Source: Chthoniobacteraceae bacterium (lineage in GTDB: Bacteria > Verrucomicrobiota > Verrucomicrobiia > Chthoniobacterales > Chthoniobacteraceae). From it: a stretch of DNA of 64,000 nucleotides. Numbering within the stretch: position 1 is the stretch's first letter; every line of letters begins with the position of its first letter. Below are positions 36,790 through 46,467 of the stretch, one piece after another. The position numbers were made by a program, and so were the translations under genes. The stretch lies in contig JAQGOL010000036.1 of assembly GCA_028293625.1 (NCBI GenBank), positions 149,882 to 213,881 of the forward strand, in the 5' to 3' direction. Under the pieces are notes generated by a model that saw only the letters and a program-made list of their open reading frames with translations, was not told the origin of the DNA and made no database searches.

Positions 36790-38058
36790 ATGAAGATCTT
36801 AATCGCCCTTGTGGCTTTTACCCCGTTCCTCAATGCAGCCACGCCCCCCAGGTTTCACGCCGTCACCATCGACGACAAAATCCAGATCGGATACGGAGTC
36901 GCCGTTGCCGATGTCGATGGCGACAAATTCGCGGACGTGCTTCTGGCCGATAAAAAGCAGTTCGTCTGGTACCGTAATCCGGGCCCGGAAAAAGCCGGCG
37001 ATCCCGCGGCGTGGCAGAAATTCATCATTGCCGAAGATCTGACGGTGAAAGACAATGTCTGCATTGCCGCGCAGGACATTGATGGGGATGGAAAATGCGA
37101 GATTGCCGTCGGCGCCGAGTGGAATCCCGGCGACACGGAAAAAAGTGGCGCCGTCTTTTATCTGATCCCGCCGGCCGACCGAACCCAACGCTGGGAGCCG
37201 GTCAAACTGCACGCCGAGCCGACCACGCACCGGATGCGCTGGATCCGGGTGAATCATGAGCTTCCGCCACTCCGCGATGGAGCAGTGGTAAAAGGCGGGA
37301 TAATCCCCTGGGGACTGGTGGTGGCCCCTTTGCATGGCCGCGGAAATAAAAATGGCGAAGGCGCCGGGGTGAAGGTTCTCCTTTATCATCCGCCCGCGCA
37401 GCTCAACGATCCGAAGGGCGAATGGAAAACCGAGCTCATAGATGGCGAAATGCACATGACCCACAATTTTTCCACGCTCACCGGCGTGGGCGCGCCAAAC
37501 GATGGATTTGACGGCCTGGTGCTTGGCGGCCGTGAAGGAATCCGCCGGTATGTGCGCCGGATCGATGGCTGGATTCAGCTCCCTGAAAATGCCGGACCCA
37601 CTGAAGCCGTAGGAAACGCGGGCGGGGTGGGGGAAGTTCGCGAACCGCAGGGAGCTTCAGGCGATGGTTTCTTGGTCACCGTCGAGCCGATGCACGGCAA
37701 TCGGTTGATGGTTTATCCGGGTCAAAACGTGGTGGACGGTCCGCGTTTTAAAAAGGGTATCCAGCTGACGGACAAACTTTCCGAGGGGCATGCGCTGGCG
37801 TGTGGCGACCTGCTTGGAACTGGCTCCAATCAGATCGTGGTGGGATGGCGCGGCAAACCGGGCGACGCCGCTTCCTCAAGCGGGGTGTCGCTCTGGAGTG
37901 CCAAAGAGAACGAGGGATGGCAGGAAACCGTGCTCGATGGGATGTCGTGTGAGGATCTTCAGCTCGCGGATCTCAATGGCGATGGCAAGCTCGACATCAT
38001 CGCCTCGGGCCGTGGGTCTAAGAACGTGAAAATCTTTCTTAACGAGGTAACAAAATGA
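36790..38058 (+). CDS. Exported FG-GAP/VCBS-repeat protein
   Basis: A 422-residue protein with a signal peptide (about 1-17) and FG-GAP/VCBS-type calcium-loop repeats: D-V-D-G-D-K-F-A-D-V-L near 40, D-I-D-G-D-G-K near 97 and D-L-N-G-D-G-K-L-D-I-I near 397. These repeats form beta-propellers in extracellular proteins. No catalytic motif is evident. Its TGA overlaps the ATG of a methyltransferase gene (ATGA), an unusual pairing of an exported protein with a cytosolic enzyme. Confidence 0.85.
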   Translation: MKILIALVAFTPFLNAATPPRFHAVTIDDKIQIGYGVAVADVDGDKFADVLLADKKQFVWYRNPGPEKAGDPAAWQKFIIAEDLTVKDNVCIAAQDIDGDGKCEIAVGAEWNPGDTEKSGAVFYLIPPADRTQRWEPVKLHAEPTTHRMRWIRVNHELPPLRDGAVVKGGIIPWGLVVAPLHGRGNKNGEGAGVKVLLYHPPAQLNDPKGEWKTELIDGEMHMTHNFSTLTGVGAPNDGFDGLVLGGREGIRRYVRRIDGWIQLPENAGPTEAVGNAGGVGEVREPQGASGDGFLVTVEPMHGNRLMVYPGQNVVDGPRFKKGIQLTDKLSEGHALACGDLLGTGSNQIVVGWRGKPGDAASSSGVSLWSAKENEGWQETVLDGMSCEDLQLADLNGDGKLDIIASGRGSKNVKIFLNEVTK

Positions 38059-38834
38059 AACTCAACGAAGTCCAGCAAGCTGCCCAGGAACAATTCGCCA
38101 GGCAGAGCCAGCGTTATGGACGCTCCCATATCCTGGCGGATATCTCCGATGTCTCCGCGGCGCTTGAAAAAATCACCTTGCCGGAAAAGGCGCGAGTGCT
38201 CGATGTGGCGACCGGTGGCGGCCATACCGGATTGCATCTGGCCAGCCTCGGGCATCGGGTCACACTGGCCGATCTCGCCCAGCCAATGCTTGATCGCGCC
38301 CAGGAATTGGCGGCTGAACGTGGGCTTGTTGTGGAAACCCGCCAGCATGCCGCCGAGCTATTGCCTTACCCGGATCAAACCTTCGACCTGGTGACCTGCC
38401 GGGTGGCGCCGCATCATTTCAGTTCCCCTGAGGAGTTCATTACTGAGACAGCGCGCGTATTGCGGCCGGGCGGTTACTTTCTTCTGATCGACGGCAGCAT
38501 TCCAAACGACGAACCCGAGGCTGAAGAATGGCTGCATCAGGTGGAGAAGTTGCGCGACCCGAGTCATCACCGGTTTTTAACCCCGCGCGAATGGACGCGG
38601 CTTTGTGAAAAACATCAGCTGGCGGTCGACTCAGCGGAATTGCATCCGATGAAACAGCCCGACTTGGAATGGTATTTCGAAACCGCGGCGACTTCAGCCG
38701 GGAACAGGATCGCGGTACGTGAACTGATTTCGAATGCGCCGGAATCAGCCCGGCGCGCATTCACTTTGGGTGAGGAAGAAGGCAAGACTGTCTGGTGGTG
38801 GCCGCGTCTGACATTGATCGCACGGCGGCCGTGA
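38055..38834 (+). CDS. SAM-dependent class I methyltransferase
   Basis: A 259-residue Rossmann methyltransferase of the UbiE/Methyltransf_11 type. Motif I is V-L-D-V-A-T-G-G-G-H-T-G at about residues 50-61, motif II L-A-D-L-A-Q near 77, and motif IV/V region D-L-V-T-C-R-V-A-P-H-H-F near 113. The R-P-G-G-Y-F-L-L-I-D segment follows. It is translationally coupled to the FG-GAP gene and convergent, 3 bases apart, with the ABC permease gene. A small-molecule methyl acceptor is likely but cannot be named. Confidence 0.88.
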   Translation: MKLNEVQQAAQEQFARQSQRYGRSHILADISDVSAALEKITLPEKARVLDVATGGGHTGLHLASLGHRVTLADLAQPMLDRAQELAAERGLVVETRQHAAELLPYPDQTFDLVTCRVAPHHFSSPEEFITETARVLRPGGYFLLIDGSIPNDEPEAEEWLHQVEKLRDPSHHRFLTPREWTRLCEKHQLAVDSAELHPMKQPDLEWYFETAATSAGNRIAVRELISNAPESARRAFTLGEEEGKTVWWWPRLTLIARRP

Positions 38835-38837
38835 CCT

Positions 38838-41800
38838 CTACTCCGACCGCAATGCAGCGATGTGGCTGCCTCGAAGCGCCAGGCGTGTCGCGATCCAGGC
38901 CCAGAAGACGCAACCGATGCTTAAAACGGCCAGCAGCCAGAGCATTTCAGTGAAGGGAAATCCACCGGCGCGCTCGCGAAGGCCGGGCCAGACCGCCAGC
39001 AGCGCGCTTACCGTGCCGATGCCAAGGCCGCCAATGATCAGCCACCGGTGTTCGGCAAAAACCAGCGCCCGGAGCTGCCCGGGCCGGAATCCGACCGCTT
39101 CGAGCAGGCCGAATTCAGCGCGGCGCTCCAGCACGTTGCGCCCGACAACGATGGCGAGTCCGGCGCTTCCTAAAAGCAGCCCGAGGCCGCCAAGCACCTG
39201 GAAGATGGAAAGATAGGTGTTCTCAACTGCCTGGAATTCCGCCAGGCGCCGCCACGTGGGAGTCACTTCCAGTCCGCGATCCTGGAGAGCACGGGAGAGA
39301 TGTTCCCCGAGGGAAACGGCTTTTTCCAAAGGCGCATCAATCAGGAAAAAACGGTATCCACCCTGGCTGGGGAATTTTTCGATAAACCGCTTTTCAGCAA
39401 TCAGCACATTGCCTTGAAGGATTGAGCCAGCAAGCACCCCGTCAATGCGCACTTTGAATGGGGTCCCGCGTTCATCGCGGTATTCAATCGTATCGCCGAC
39501 CTTTTTCTTGAGCGCATAGGTGAGGGTGGTGCTGTCGGTGACTCCCGAAATGGTGTCATTGGGAAGATCGGCATTGAGACCGTGCCACCCGGTGCCTCCT
39601 TTTAATTCGAGTCGAAAGGCGTGCCGGGATTCGAGTTCCTCGGCTTTGACTCCCAGGAGTCGCGGTTGGAGCGCTTGATTGAGGTTCAGGCAGCTTGCAT
39701 CGTCTCCGTCCCGGACTCGCATCGGGACAATGCTGACGCCTTCCATGATTTTCGCGTCCAATAGGAAGCCTTCGCGTCCTTTGACCGTATTAAGATCGTC
39801 GTAGATCGGCAGCGTAGATTCGCCAAGCAAAGTAAACCCGCCGGTGCCCGATTCGCGTACGAGATTGGCTGTTGGCGGACGTTGCCGGAAAGAGTCGACC
39901 GCCACGACAATGAACACGCCGCACGCCAGCACCGCGATGGTGGCCAGGCTCCGGCCACGGCGCCGCGTGGCGTTGCGCATGCCGAGTTGTGCCAGGCTTT
40001 CAAGCCCGTCGCCATCCCGGATGCCGGCGCCGCGCAACCAGGAGTTCGCCAGAAAGAGGCCCGCCATCAGCAGCAGCGAGCCGGCTCCGAAGAAAAGCTC
40101 CGGCGATTGATTGGCCTTGGATGCCATCCCGCCAAGGACAACGGCTCCGATCAATGCCACGACCGCCGCGATTCGAGGCCACTTGCCAACGAGCTGTTTT
40201 TTAGAGGCCGAATATCCGCCACCGCTCAGCAACTCCGTGGCGGTGTGGGAAAATTGCCGGCGGCTTGCAAGCCACATTGCAAAGAGCGCAATCAGCACTC
40301 CGGAAATCACGCCGATGGCCAGGGTCGGAAAATTCGGGGCGAAACTGAATTCGACGGAACCGACCGCGCCGCGCCAAACCGTGGAGAGCGCATGCAAAAC
40401 CAGCTTGGTATAAATAAGCGCGCCGACGATTCCAAGAAGGCTCCCGATCAAGGCAAGTGCAGCGCCTTCCAATAAAAAGAGGCGGCGCACTTGGCCGGGA
40501 CGCCATCCGAGTGCGAGCAGGAGCCCGGTTTCGGCGCGGCGTTGTTCGATTGAAAAAACAAAGAGCAACCCGGTGAGCACGGCCGCCGCGGCGATCAGGA
40601 AAAAGGAGAAATAGACGAAGAGTTCGGCGAAATCAACCGAGCCCTGCGTGGCGGCAAACGCCTGTTCCCGCAGCGGAATAAAGTTGAGGCCCGCCTGTTC
40701 CGGAGTGAGTTTCGCGCGAATCTCGGAAGCGATGGACGCTTCAGTGACAGCCGGTTTGCCGGGCGTCGAGGTGTATCGGATCGCGGTCAGGTCGCCCCAG
40801 CGATTTGCCCAAAGCTTCTGGCCGAGCGCGATGTTAATGAACGCTTTCGGGGTGCCGCGATGCGCATCCCAATATTCCTGGTCTTTGTCGCGAAACCGGG
40901 TGACGTCGATGTCGAATCCGGGCTCCCACTCGCGGCAATTTTTCTTATCAGAGAGGCCGGGGAAATCGGGCATCCAGGAGCTGTTGAGCTGCGGCTCGTT
41001 CATCGGCAGCACGGCGAGGACGTTAAATTCATGGGAGCGCTCCTCCAGCTGGCGGCGTTCTCCCATGACGAAATATTTCATCGTGATATGGCCGCCATTT
41101 CCGACGCCCAGATCGTCAGCGAGCCATTGGTTAATCACGATTTCGTCATCCGCGAGTTCCGCCGGGAGAAACCCGCACGCCGCGGCATCGACTGCCGTGA
41201 CCATCGAATATGGGGTCGCCTTGTCGCCGGCGCGCAGTTCATTAACCAAATAGGTCAGCACGTCGACCCCCTTGGGCGCCGCGGCGATGACTGGTTTTTC
41301 CAAAAAGACCCGGCCCGTGCGCAGGTCAAAACCGCCGGTTTTTTCGACCGGCCGCAATTCAAGGGCGGCATCGGCAAGCTGCCAGTGATCGCCGACCGTT
41401 TGTTTTAAAACGGAGCCGTTTTTAGCCAGCAACAGATTGACGCGCCCCTGCATCTGAAGCTTTTCCTGGACGAATTTGAGCGGAAGAAAAATGGTAAAGG
41501 GCGGCACCTGGCTAGCCTGCAGGCTGAAGCGCCCAAATTGATTGTCGCCTTGGGTGCGGACCACTTTGACCCGCAATGCGACGACTTCATTTTCTTCGCC
41601 CGAAAGCGGGGCGTCGCGGGAGAAGAGCCCCGGTTTTTCGACGCGGACAATGAGCGTGTCGCCATTGCTGACGGCGAGTTGCGCGGCGAGGCGTTCGCTG
41701 ACGGCGGCTTCGCCCGTAGAATCGGAATAAAAATCGAGCGGGATCGGGCCGAGCTTCCAGAAGCGGTTATCGACTCCGAGCACCTGAGCCTGGTTGACGC

Positions 41801-42092
41801 GTCCCGAGCCATCGGCCCTGGCAACGCTGCCGCGCAGGAAAAGGACCGGTGCGGCGTCCGGAGCGACCTCCTCGGCCAGTTTATCGCGAAAAAAATGATC
41901 GTTGCCGGCAAGCGCGGCATCAACGTGGCCGACGCGCAACACGGCCTGTCGGCGCAGTGTCTCCTTGACCGAATCGCCGACCAGCAGCGAGCCGGTGAGG
42001 ACAAGGGCGCCCAGGGCGGCCCCGAGCACGACACCAAGATGGGTGCGCCAGTAAAAGCGCACACTCCGCACGATCAGCGTCCAGTTGTTCAC
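38838..42092 (-). CDS. FtsX-type ABC transporter permease
   Basis: A 1084-residue permease with two FtsX-like halves: an N-terminal helix (about 17-38), a large periplasmic domain, a cluster of helices near 490-660, a second periplasmic domain and three C-terminal helices. The layout matches permeases of the LolCE/MacB type that work on lipids, lipoproteins or peptides at the outer face of the inner membrane. GTG 42092 overlaps the stop of the ATPase gene by 4 bases. It is the last gene of the thirteen-gene block, so export or envelope placement of that block's product is a reasonable inference. Confidence 0.88.
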   Translation of the reverse strand: MNNWTLIVRSVRFYWRTHLGVVLGAALGALVLTGSLLVGDSVKETLRRQAVLRVGHVDAALAGNDHFFRDKLAEEVAPDAAPVLFLRGSVARADGSGRVNQAQVLGVDNRFWKLGPIPLDFYSDSTGEAAVSERLAAQLAVSNGDTLIVRVEKPGLFSRDAPLSGEENEVVALRVKVVRTQGDNQFGRFSLQASQVPPFTIFLPLKFVQEKLQMQGRVNLLLAKNGSVLKQTVGDHWQLADAALELRPVEKTGGFDLRTGRVFLEKPVIAAAPKGVDVLTYLVNELRAGDKATPYSMVTAVDAAACGFLPAELADDEIVINQWLADDLGVGNGGHITMKYFVMGERRQLEERSHEFNVLAVLPMNEPQLNSSWMPDFPGLSDKKNCREWEPGFDIDVTRFRDKDQEYWDAHRGTPKAFINIALGQKLWANRWGDLTAIRYTSTPGKPAVTEASIASEIRAKLTPEQAGLNFIPLREQAFAATQGSVDFAELFVYFSFFLIAAAAVLTGLLFVFSIEQRRAETGLLLALGWRPGQVRRLFLLEGAALALIGSLLGIVGALIYTKLVLHALSTVWRGAVGSVEFSFAPNFPTLAIGVISGVLIALFAMWLASRRQFSHTATELLSGGGYSASKKQLVGKWPRIAAVVALIGAVVLGGMASKANQSPELFFGAGSLLLMAGLFLANSWLRGAGIRDGDGLESLAQLGMRNATRRRGRSLATIAVLACGVFIVVAVDSFRQRPPTANLVRESGTGGFTLLGESTLPIYDDLNTVKGREGFLLDAKIMEGVSIVPMRVRDGDDASCLNLNQALQPRLLGVKAEELESRHAFRLELKGGTGWHGLNADLPNDTISGVTDSTTLTYALKKKVGDTIEYRDERGTPFKVRIDGVLAGSILQGNVLIAEKRFIEKFPSQGGYRFFLIDAPLEKAVSLGEHLSRALQDRGLEVTPTWRRLAEFQAVENTYLSIFQVLGGLGLLLGSAGLAIVVGRNVLERRAEFGLLEAVGFRPGQLRALVFAEHRWLIIGGLGIGTVSALLAVWPGLRERAGGFPFTEMLWLLAVLSIGCVFWAWIATRLALRGSHIAALRSE

Positions 42093-42772
42093 GGGCGTTG
42101 CACAAGTTTGCAGTCTTTGATTTCAAAAACGCGCTGCATCCGGCTGGCGACTTCCAACGCATGGGTGACGACGATCAGCGTGACACCCTGGGCCTGGTTG
42201 AGTTCGGCCAAAAGATCGACAAGCCGTCCGGCCGATGTGCGATCAAGCGCGCCGGTCGGCTCATCGGCCAGCAGAAGTTTTGGACCGTTGATCAGGGCGC
42301 GCGCGACGGCCACCCGTTGGCGTTCGCCTCCGGAAAGTTGACCGGGTCGATGGTGAAGCCGATGTTTTAAACCGACCGAATCGAGCAATTCTTCCGCCCG
42401 TTTTTTCAGGACCACCCGGTCGACGCCCGTGCGAGCCAATGTGGGCACGAGCACGTTTTCCAAAATTGTGCATTGCGGCAGCAAATGATGGAGCTGGAAG
42501 ATGAACCCGACCGTCTCGTTGCGGTATCCGGCCAGCGCGCGCTCGTCAAATTGTTCAATATCGTGGCCATCGACGGTAACAGCGCCCGAGTCGGCTTTGT
42601 CCAGTGCGCCGATGATATTGAGTAATGTGCTTTTCCCCGACCCGGATGGCCCAAGGATCGCGACGCTCTCCCCGGCGTTCAACTGCCAGTCGATATTGTG
42701 AAGCACTTCCACGGCGTCGCCGCCATCGGGAGCGCGATACGATTTGGTGAGGTTTTTGATTTCCAGGAGCAT
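42089..42772 (-). CDS. ABC transporter ATP-binding protein (LolD/MacB type)
   Basis: A 227-residue ATPase with Walker A G-P-S-G-S-G-K-S at 41-48, signature L-S-G-G-E-R-Q at 146-152 and Walker B L-L-L-A-D-E-P at 167-172, typical of the LolD/MacB family that pairs with FtsX-type permeases. All ATP hydrolysis motifs are intact. It overlaps the permease gene by 4 bases (GTGA) and follows the PaaK-like ligase gene after 30 bases. Confidence 0.93.
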   Translation of the reverse strand: MLLEIKNLTKSYRAPDGGDAVEVLHNIDWQLNAGESVAILGPSGSGKSTLLNIIGALDKADSGAVTVDGHDIEQFDERALAGYRNETVGFIFQLHHLLPQCTILENVLVPTLARTGVDRVVLKKRAEELLDSVGLKHRLHHRPGQLSGGERQRVAVARALINGPKLLLADEPTGALDRTSAGRLVDLLAELNQAQGVTLIVVTHALEVASRMQRVFEIKDCKLVQRP

Positions 42773-42802
42773 GGGGAGGGGCCTTAGAACGGAGAGACCG
42801 TC

Positions 42803-44017
42803 TTAACGTTTTACCCAGCGTCGGGCTTTGAGTTCGAAACGGGGCAGGGAAGGGACACGGCGGACCGGGATCCGGAGGGCAAAAGCACGGTCCAGGGCGC
42901 GGTTGAGATCGGCGATGGCGTTTTCGTCCTCGCTCTCGATTTCCAATTGCACCTCGCACATGGCGCCGCGCTGGGAGACTTCGACGCGGTATTCGGAAAT
43001 GAGCGGAATCGAACGGACAACCGCGTCGATGGCAGCCGGATAAAGGTTGACGCCGCGGACTACAATCATGTCATCGACACGGCCCAGAATACCGCCTTCG
43101 AGGGAGAATCCGGGGAGGGAGGGGTTGCGTTTGACGAGGTCGCCGGTGCGGTAACGCAGCAGCGGCGTGCCGACGCGGCCGAGTGTGGTGAGCACCAATT
43201 CGCCAATCTGGTTGGGGGGCATCGGCGTGCCGTCCAGAGGATTGATAATCTCGGCGTAATAAGATTCCTCCATGACGCGTTGATGGCCGGGATATTTGAA
43301 GTCTTCAAATGTCACCGGACCTACTTCGGTCATGCCGTAGTGATCAAACACGCGCGCTCCGTTCCACGCTTTGCTGATCCGTTGACGAACATCGGGAATG
43401 CTGCCACCCGGTTCGCCGGCCACGATGATTTTTCGGATCGCCGCGCGTTTCAGATCAATTCCCGCGGCTTGCGCGCTTTCAGCCAGATGAAGCGCATAAG
43501 TGGGCGTGCAAAGGAGCACTTCAGCCTGATGCTGGATCAGCAACTGAAGCCGCCCCGCGCTGCTGAGGCCGCCGCCTGGGATGCAGAGAAATCCAAGTTT
43601 CGCAGCCGCTTCATAAGCGGTCCAGAAACCGAGGAACGGTCCGAAGGAGAAAGCGAAAAAGATCCGGTCTCCGGGGAGCACATCGGCGGCGCGATAAACG
43701 CAGCCCCAGTTGCCCAAAAGCCAGTCCCAGCTTTCAGCCGTATCGAGCCAGACAAGCGGTTGTCCGGTCGTGCCGCTGGTTTGACAAAAGCGGCTGTAAC
43801 GTTTGAGCTCAAAGGTGAGATTCGACCCGTATGGCGGATTTTCCACCTGATCGGCCATCAGCTCGTGCTTGGAAGTAAATCCAAGGCGCTCTGAAAAATC
43901 CTCAAGACTTGTCAGGGTCCGCTCACTCAGATCGGCTGCGCGCAGTCGTTTTGTGTAGAAGCGATTATGCGGAATCAGTGCTGCGACCAGAGCCCGGAGC
44001 TTGTGGAACTGGCTCAT
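42803..44017 (-). CDS. PaaK-like CoA ligase (adenylate-forming)
   Basis: A 404-residue protein of the phenylacetate-CoA ligase family. It has the phosphate-binding Q-T-S-G-T-T-G-Q-P-L near residue 80, the adenylate motif D-H-Y-G-M-T-E-V-G near 230 and Y-R-T-G-D-L-V near 293, with the small C-terminal domain retained. These enzymes activate aryl or acyl acids as AMP esters and usually transfer them to CoA. ATG 44017 is preferred over TTG 44044. The thioesterase, chorismate-lyase-like and dehydrogenase genes in the same block suggest an aromatic or acyl acid substrate; that is inference. Confidence 0.87.
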   Translation of the reverse strand: MSQFHKLRALVAALIPHNRFYTKRLRAADLSERTLTSLEDFSERLGFTSKHELMADQVENPPYGSNLTFELKRYSRFCQTSGTTGQPLVWLDTAESWDWLLGNWGCVYRAADVLPGDRIFFAFSFGPFLGFWTAYEAAAKLGFLCIPGGGLSSAGRLQLLIQHQAEVLLCTPTYALHLAESAQAAGIDLKRAAIRKIIVAGEPGGSIPDVRQRISKAWNGARVFDHYGMTEVGPVTFEDFKYPGHQRVMEESYYAEIINPLDGTPMPPNQIGELVLTTLGRVGTPLLRYRTGDLVKRNPSLPGFSLEGGILGRVDDMIVVRGVNLYPAAIDAVVRSIPLISEYRVEVSQRGAMCEVQLEIESEDENAIADLNRALDRAFALRIPVRRVPSLPRFELKARRWVKR

Positions 44018-44052
44018 CGCAATTGGGGGGAGGAGGCGGTTCAAACAATAGC

Positions 44053-44628
44053 CTATTTTGGAACCGGCACGGCTGCCGCCACGTGAGCCGACGCCGGCTT
44101 GGTCGCCGCCTTGGGCGCTTCAGGCTTGAACTTGGTCACCAATCCGCCGCCCACGGCCGCCAAAATGATTCCCAGCCAGAACTGCCAGCTGATTCCGCCA
44201 AAACCGCCTTCGGGCGGATGCGTGAAGATGGAGACAAACGCGTTCACGATCGGCGCGCCGGCAAAAATGATGCTCATAATGACCGGCACATAGACTGGCA
44301 CTGGCTTAGGCGCGGCGCCGAAAGCGAGCAGCACACCGAATGCGCCGATTGCGCCGACGCTGCCGGCAATCAACGACCACCAGAGCCCTTTGGCGGGAAA
44401 ATCCCAGGTGGCGCCGTTGACTTTTAAAACAAAGAGGGGTGCCAGAACAGCCACTAAAAAATAAGCAACTCCAACGAGCAGAAACGCTTTGTAACGACCG
44501 TTGACCGGGTCGCCCATGTTGCTCTGCCCGTTGTGCAGGAAGATCCCGTAGACACCCCATGTGACCACGGTGAGAAACGCGAAGGCCAGCCAGGCCATTG
44601 ATGATTGTGTAGTAGCGGCGGGTTGCAT
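44053..44628 (-). CDS. Integral membrane protein, possibly EamA/DMT-like
   Basis: A 191-residue protein with about five hydrophobic helices (near 10-30, 47-68, 82-104, 111-132 and 148-165) and an Ala/Pro/Lys-rich C-terminal tail. The Gly-rich helices resemble half of a drug/metabolite transporter, but the length is below the usual ten helices and I see no decisive motif. It sits within the thirteen-gene block between the thioesterase and the ligase, so a transport or anchoring role for that pathway is conceivable. Confidence 0.65.
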   Translation of the reverse strand: MQPAATTQSSMAWLAFAFLTVVTWGVYGIFLHNGQSNMGDPVNGRYKAFLLVGVAYFLVAVLAPLFVLKVNGATWDFPAKGLWWSLIAGSVGAIGAFGVLLAFGAAPKPVPVYVPVIMSIIFAGAPIVNAFVSIFTHPPEGGFGGISWQFWLGIILAAVGGGLVTKFKPEAPKAATKPASAHVAAAVPVPK

Positions 44629-44679
44629 GATTTTGAAAAAAGAAGACGGCGCTGCGTTAATCCGGGCAGCGGTTTGAAC

Positions 44680-45150
44680 TTAGGAGGGAGACGCGGTCAA
44701 AATGGGACGCAGCCCAAGCAGTTCAGAAGGCGCAGCCGTGATTTTTTCCCGGATCGAATCGGGAATGGAAAGCGGGATCAATCGGCCGGTGGTTTTATCC
44801 AGGCGCGCGCAAACGGCGGCGATGGCGCCCCGGGCCACTTCGGTCCCATCGGTGACTTTGCGGAAGACGAACTGGTAACGGATCGAACGGGTGCGCACTT
44901 CGGCCACCAGCAAATGGATCTCCACTTCGTCTTCAAAACGGAGCGGTCGGACGTAGTCGCAATTGGCGCTCACGCGCGGCCAACCAATGGTTTCCCCTTC
45001 TGAATGGCGGTGGATCGAAAAGCCGAGCGAACGGAAAAAGGCATGCTCTGTCGATTCCATCATCCTAAAGAAGTTGGAAAAATGCACGATGCCTGCCATG
45101 TCGGTTTCCGCGAACTCCACGCGGCGTGTCAGTTTGAATTCGTAAGGCAT
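44680..45150 (-). CDS. Hotdog-fold acyl-CoA thioesterase (4HBT/YbgC type)
   Basis: A 156-residue hotdog protein with the 4HBT/YbgC active-site motif E-T-D-M-A-G-I-V-H-F-S-N-F-F around D17 and H23. Family members hydrolyse acyl-CoA or aroyl-CoA thioesters, including 4-hydroxybenzoyl-CoA. It follows the glycosyltransferase gene after 12 bases. Pairing a thioesterase with a PaaK-like ligase in one operon suggests either proofreading or release of a CoA-bound intermediate. Confidence 0.88.
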   Translation of the reverse strand: MPYEFKLTRRVEFAETDMAGIVHFSNFFRMMESTEHAFFRSLGFSIHRHSEGETIGWPRVSANCDYVRPLRFEDEVEIHLLVAEVRTRSIRYQFVFRKVTDGTEVARGAIAAVCARLDKTTGRLIPLSIPDSIREKITAAPSELLGLRPILTASPS

Positions 45151-45162
45151 CAGGCCGGGAGA

Positions 45163-46467
45163 TTAGGTGGCGACTTTTTGCGCGTCGATAATTTCGAGCG
45201 TTTGAGCAACAAAACGCCGCGCCATCGCAGGCATGGAATATTCCGCTTCGATGGCAGCACGTCCGCGCCGGCCAATTTCGCGTGCCCGAGCCGGATCCGC
45301 CAGCAGGATTTCCCAATGTTCAAAAAGCGATTTCGCACTCCCGGGCAGGCACAAAAGGCCGCCGCCTGTCGCCTCGATCATCTCCGGGAACGCCGCCGAG
45401 CGCGGCTGAACTACAGGGACCCCGGCCGCCATCGCTTCCACCAGATAAAGCCCAAATGCCTCGCTGTACGTGGCCGGGACTGAAAAAATGGTCAGACTGT
45501 TAAAAAATGCGATCTTCTCATCCTTGCTGACGTTGGGAAGAAATTCGACATCCTCAAGGCAGCCGGCTTTGGTCAGTTTTTGTTTTAACTTCTCGACGTA
45601 AATCTCGTCGCCGGAGGTCATCGCACCGGCACACCGAAGGCGGGCGGTCGGGTGGCGGCCCGTTTTTTTGAGTAAAATGAAGGCGTCGATCATCAGGCCG
45701 AGGCCTTTGCCTTCAATCATGCGCGCCAGATAACCGATGGTCGGAGTGGCAGGCGGCTCTGCGGCCGGCTCAAATCCATCGAGATCGAGTCCGTTTGGAA
45801 TCACCTGGAGCTGTGTGGCGGGAAGGCGCATCCGGGGCGACATCAGGTCGGCAAAATAACGGCTCGGGGCAATGAAACGGTGGATATCACGGCTCCGTTG
45901 CGCCAGCGCTTCCCAGCAACGGCTCCGCCACGGTTCATCCAATCCATCGAGAAACGAATCCTCGCCTTGCAACGAGCAAATCACCGGGATGCCGAGCGTT
46001 TCCTGGATGCTGCGGCCCAACCCGACAAGCAACGCGGTGGAAAGCCAGATCGTGTCGGGACGCCCATGCTCAACCAGCCATTCAAGGAGTTTCTCCAGTT
46101 CCCGGGCTTGTTTGCCTTCCTCGCCCATCAACATCGAATGGGTCAGTTCGCCGATTTCCGCGCCGCCGGTCATCCCGCTTTTTTTCCCGACAAACCGCAG
46201 CAGGGCGGGATGATTAAGCAATCCATCCAGCCATCGCGGAGCATTCCGGAAGAACGCGAATTTCTGCTGCAAATAAACGTTGATGCCACCGTAAAAAATC
46301 GGGAGGCCGGCGCTGACCGAGGATTCATCGAGGGTCAGCGGCAGATACATCGGGAGCATCACCGCATCGTGGCCCTGGCGGATGAGTTCCTTGGCGAGGG
46401 CATTGTCGCGCATGCAAACCCCGCAGTAATAGCTGCCCGTGCCGGGCGTAATCAGGATGATCTTCAT
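45163..46467 (-). CDS. GT-B family 4 glycosyltransferase
   Basis: A 434-residue glycosyltransferase with an N-terminal acceptor domain (P-G-T-G-S-Y-Y-C-G near residue 8) and a GT4 donor domain: P-N-G-L-D-L-D near 225, the family E-A-F-G-L-Y-L-V-E-A-M-A-A-G-V-P-V-V near 342-359. No membrane segment is evident. The donor sugar and acceptor cannot be read from sequence. ATG 46467 overlaps the upstream propeller gene stop by 4 bases, so it is translationally coupled within the thirteen-gene block. Confidence 0.9.
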   Translation of the reverse strand: MKIILITPGTGSYYCGVCMRDNALAKELIRQGHDAVMLPMYLPLTLDESSVSAGLPIFYGGINVYLQQKFAFFRNAPRWLDGLLNHPALLRFVGKKSGMTGGAEIGELTHSMLMGEEGKQARELEKLLEWLVEHGRPDTIWLSTALLVGLGRSIQETLGIPVICSLQGEDSFLDGLDEPWRSRCWEALAQRSRDIHRFIAPSRYFADLMSPRMRLPATQLQVIPNGLDLDGFEPAAEPPATPTIGYLARMIEGKGLGLMIDAFILLKKTGRHPTARLRCAGAMTSGDEIYVEKLKQKLTKAGCLEDVEFLPNVSKDEKIAFFNSLTIFSVPATYSEAFGLYLVEAMAAGVPVVQPRSAAFPEMIEATGGGLLCLPGSAKSLFEHWEILLADPARAREIGRRGRAAIEAEYSMPAMARRFVAQTLEIIDAQKVAT

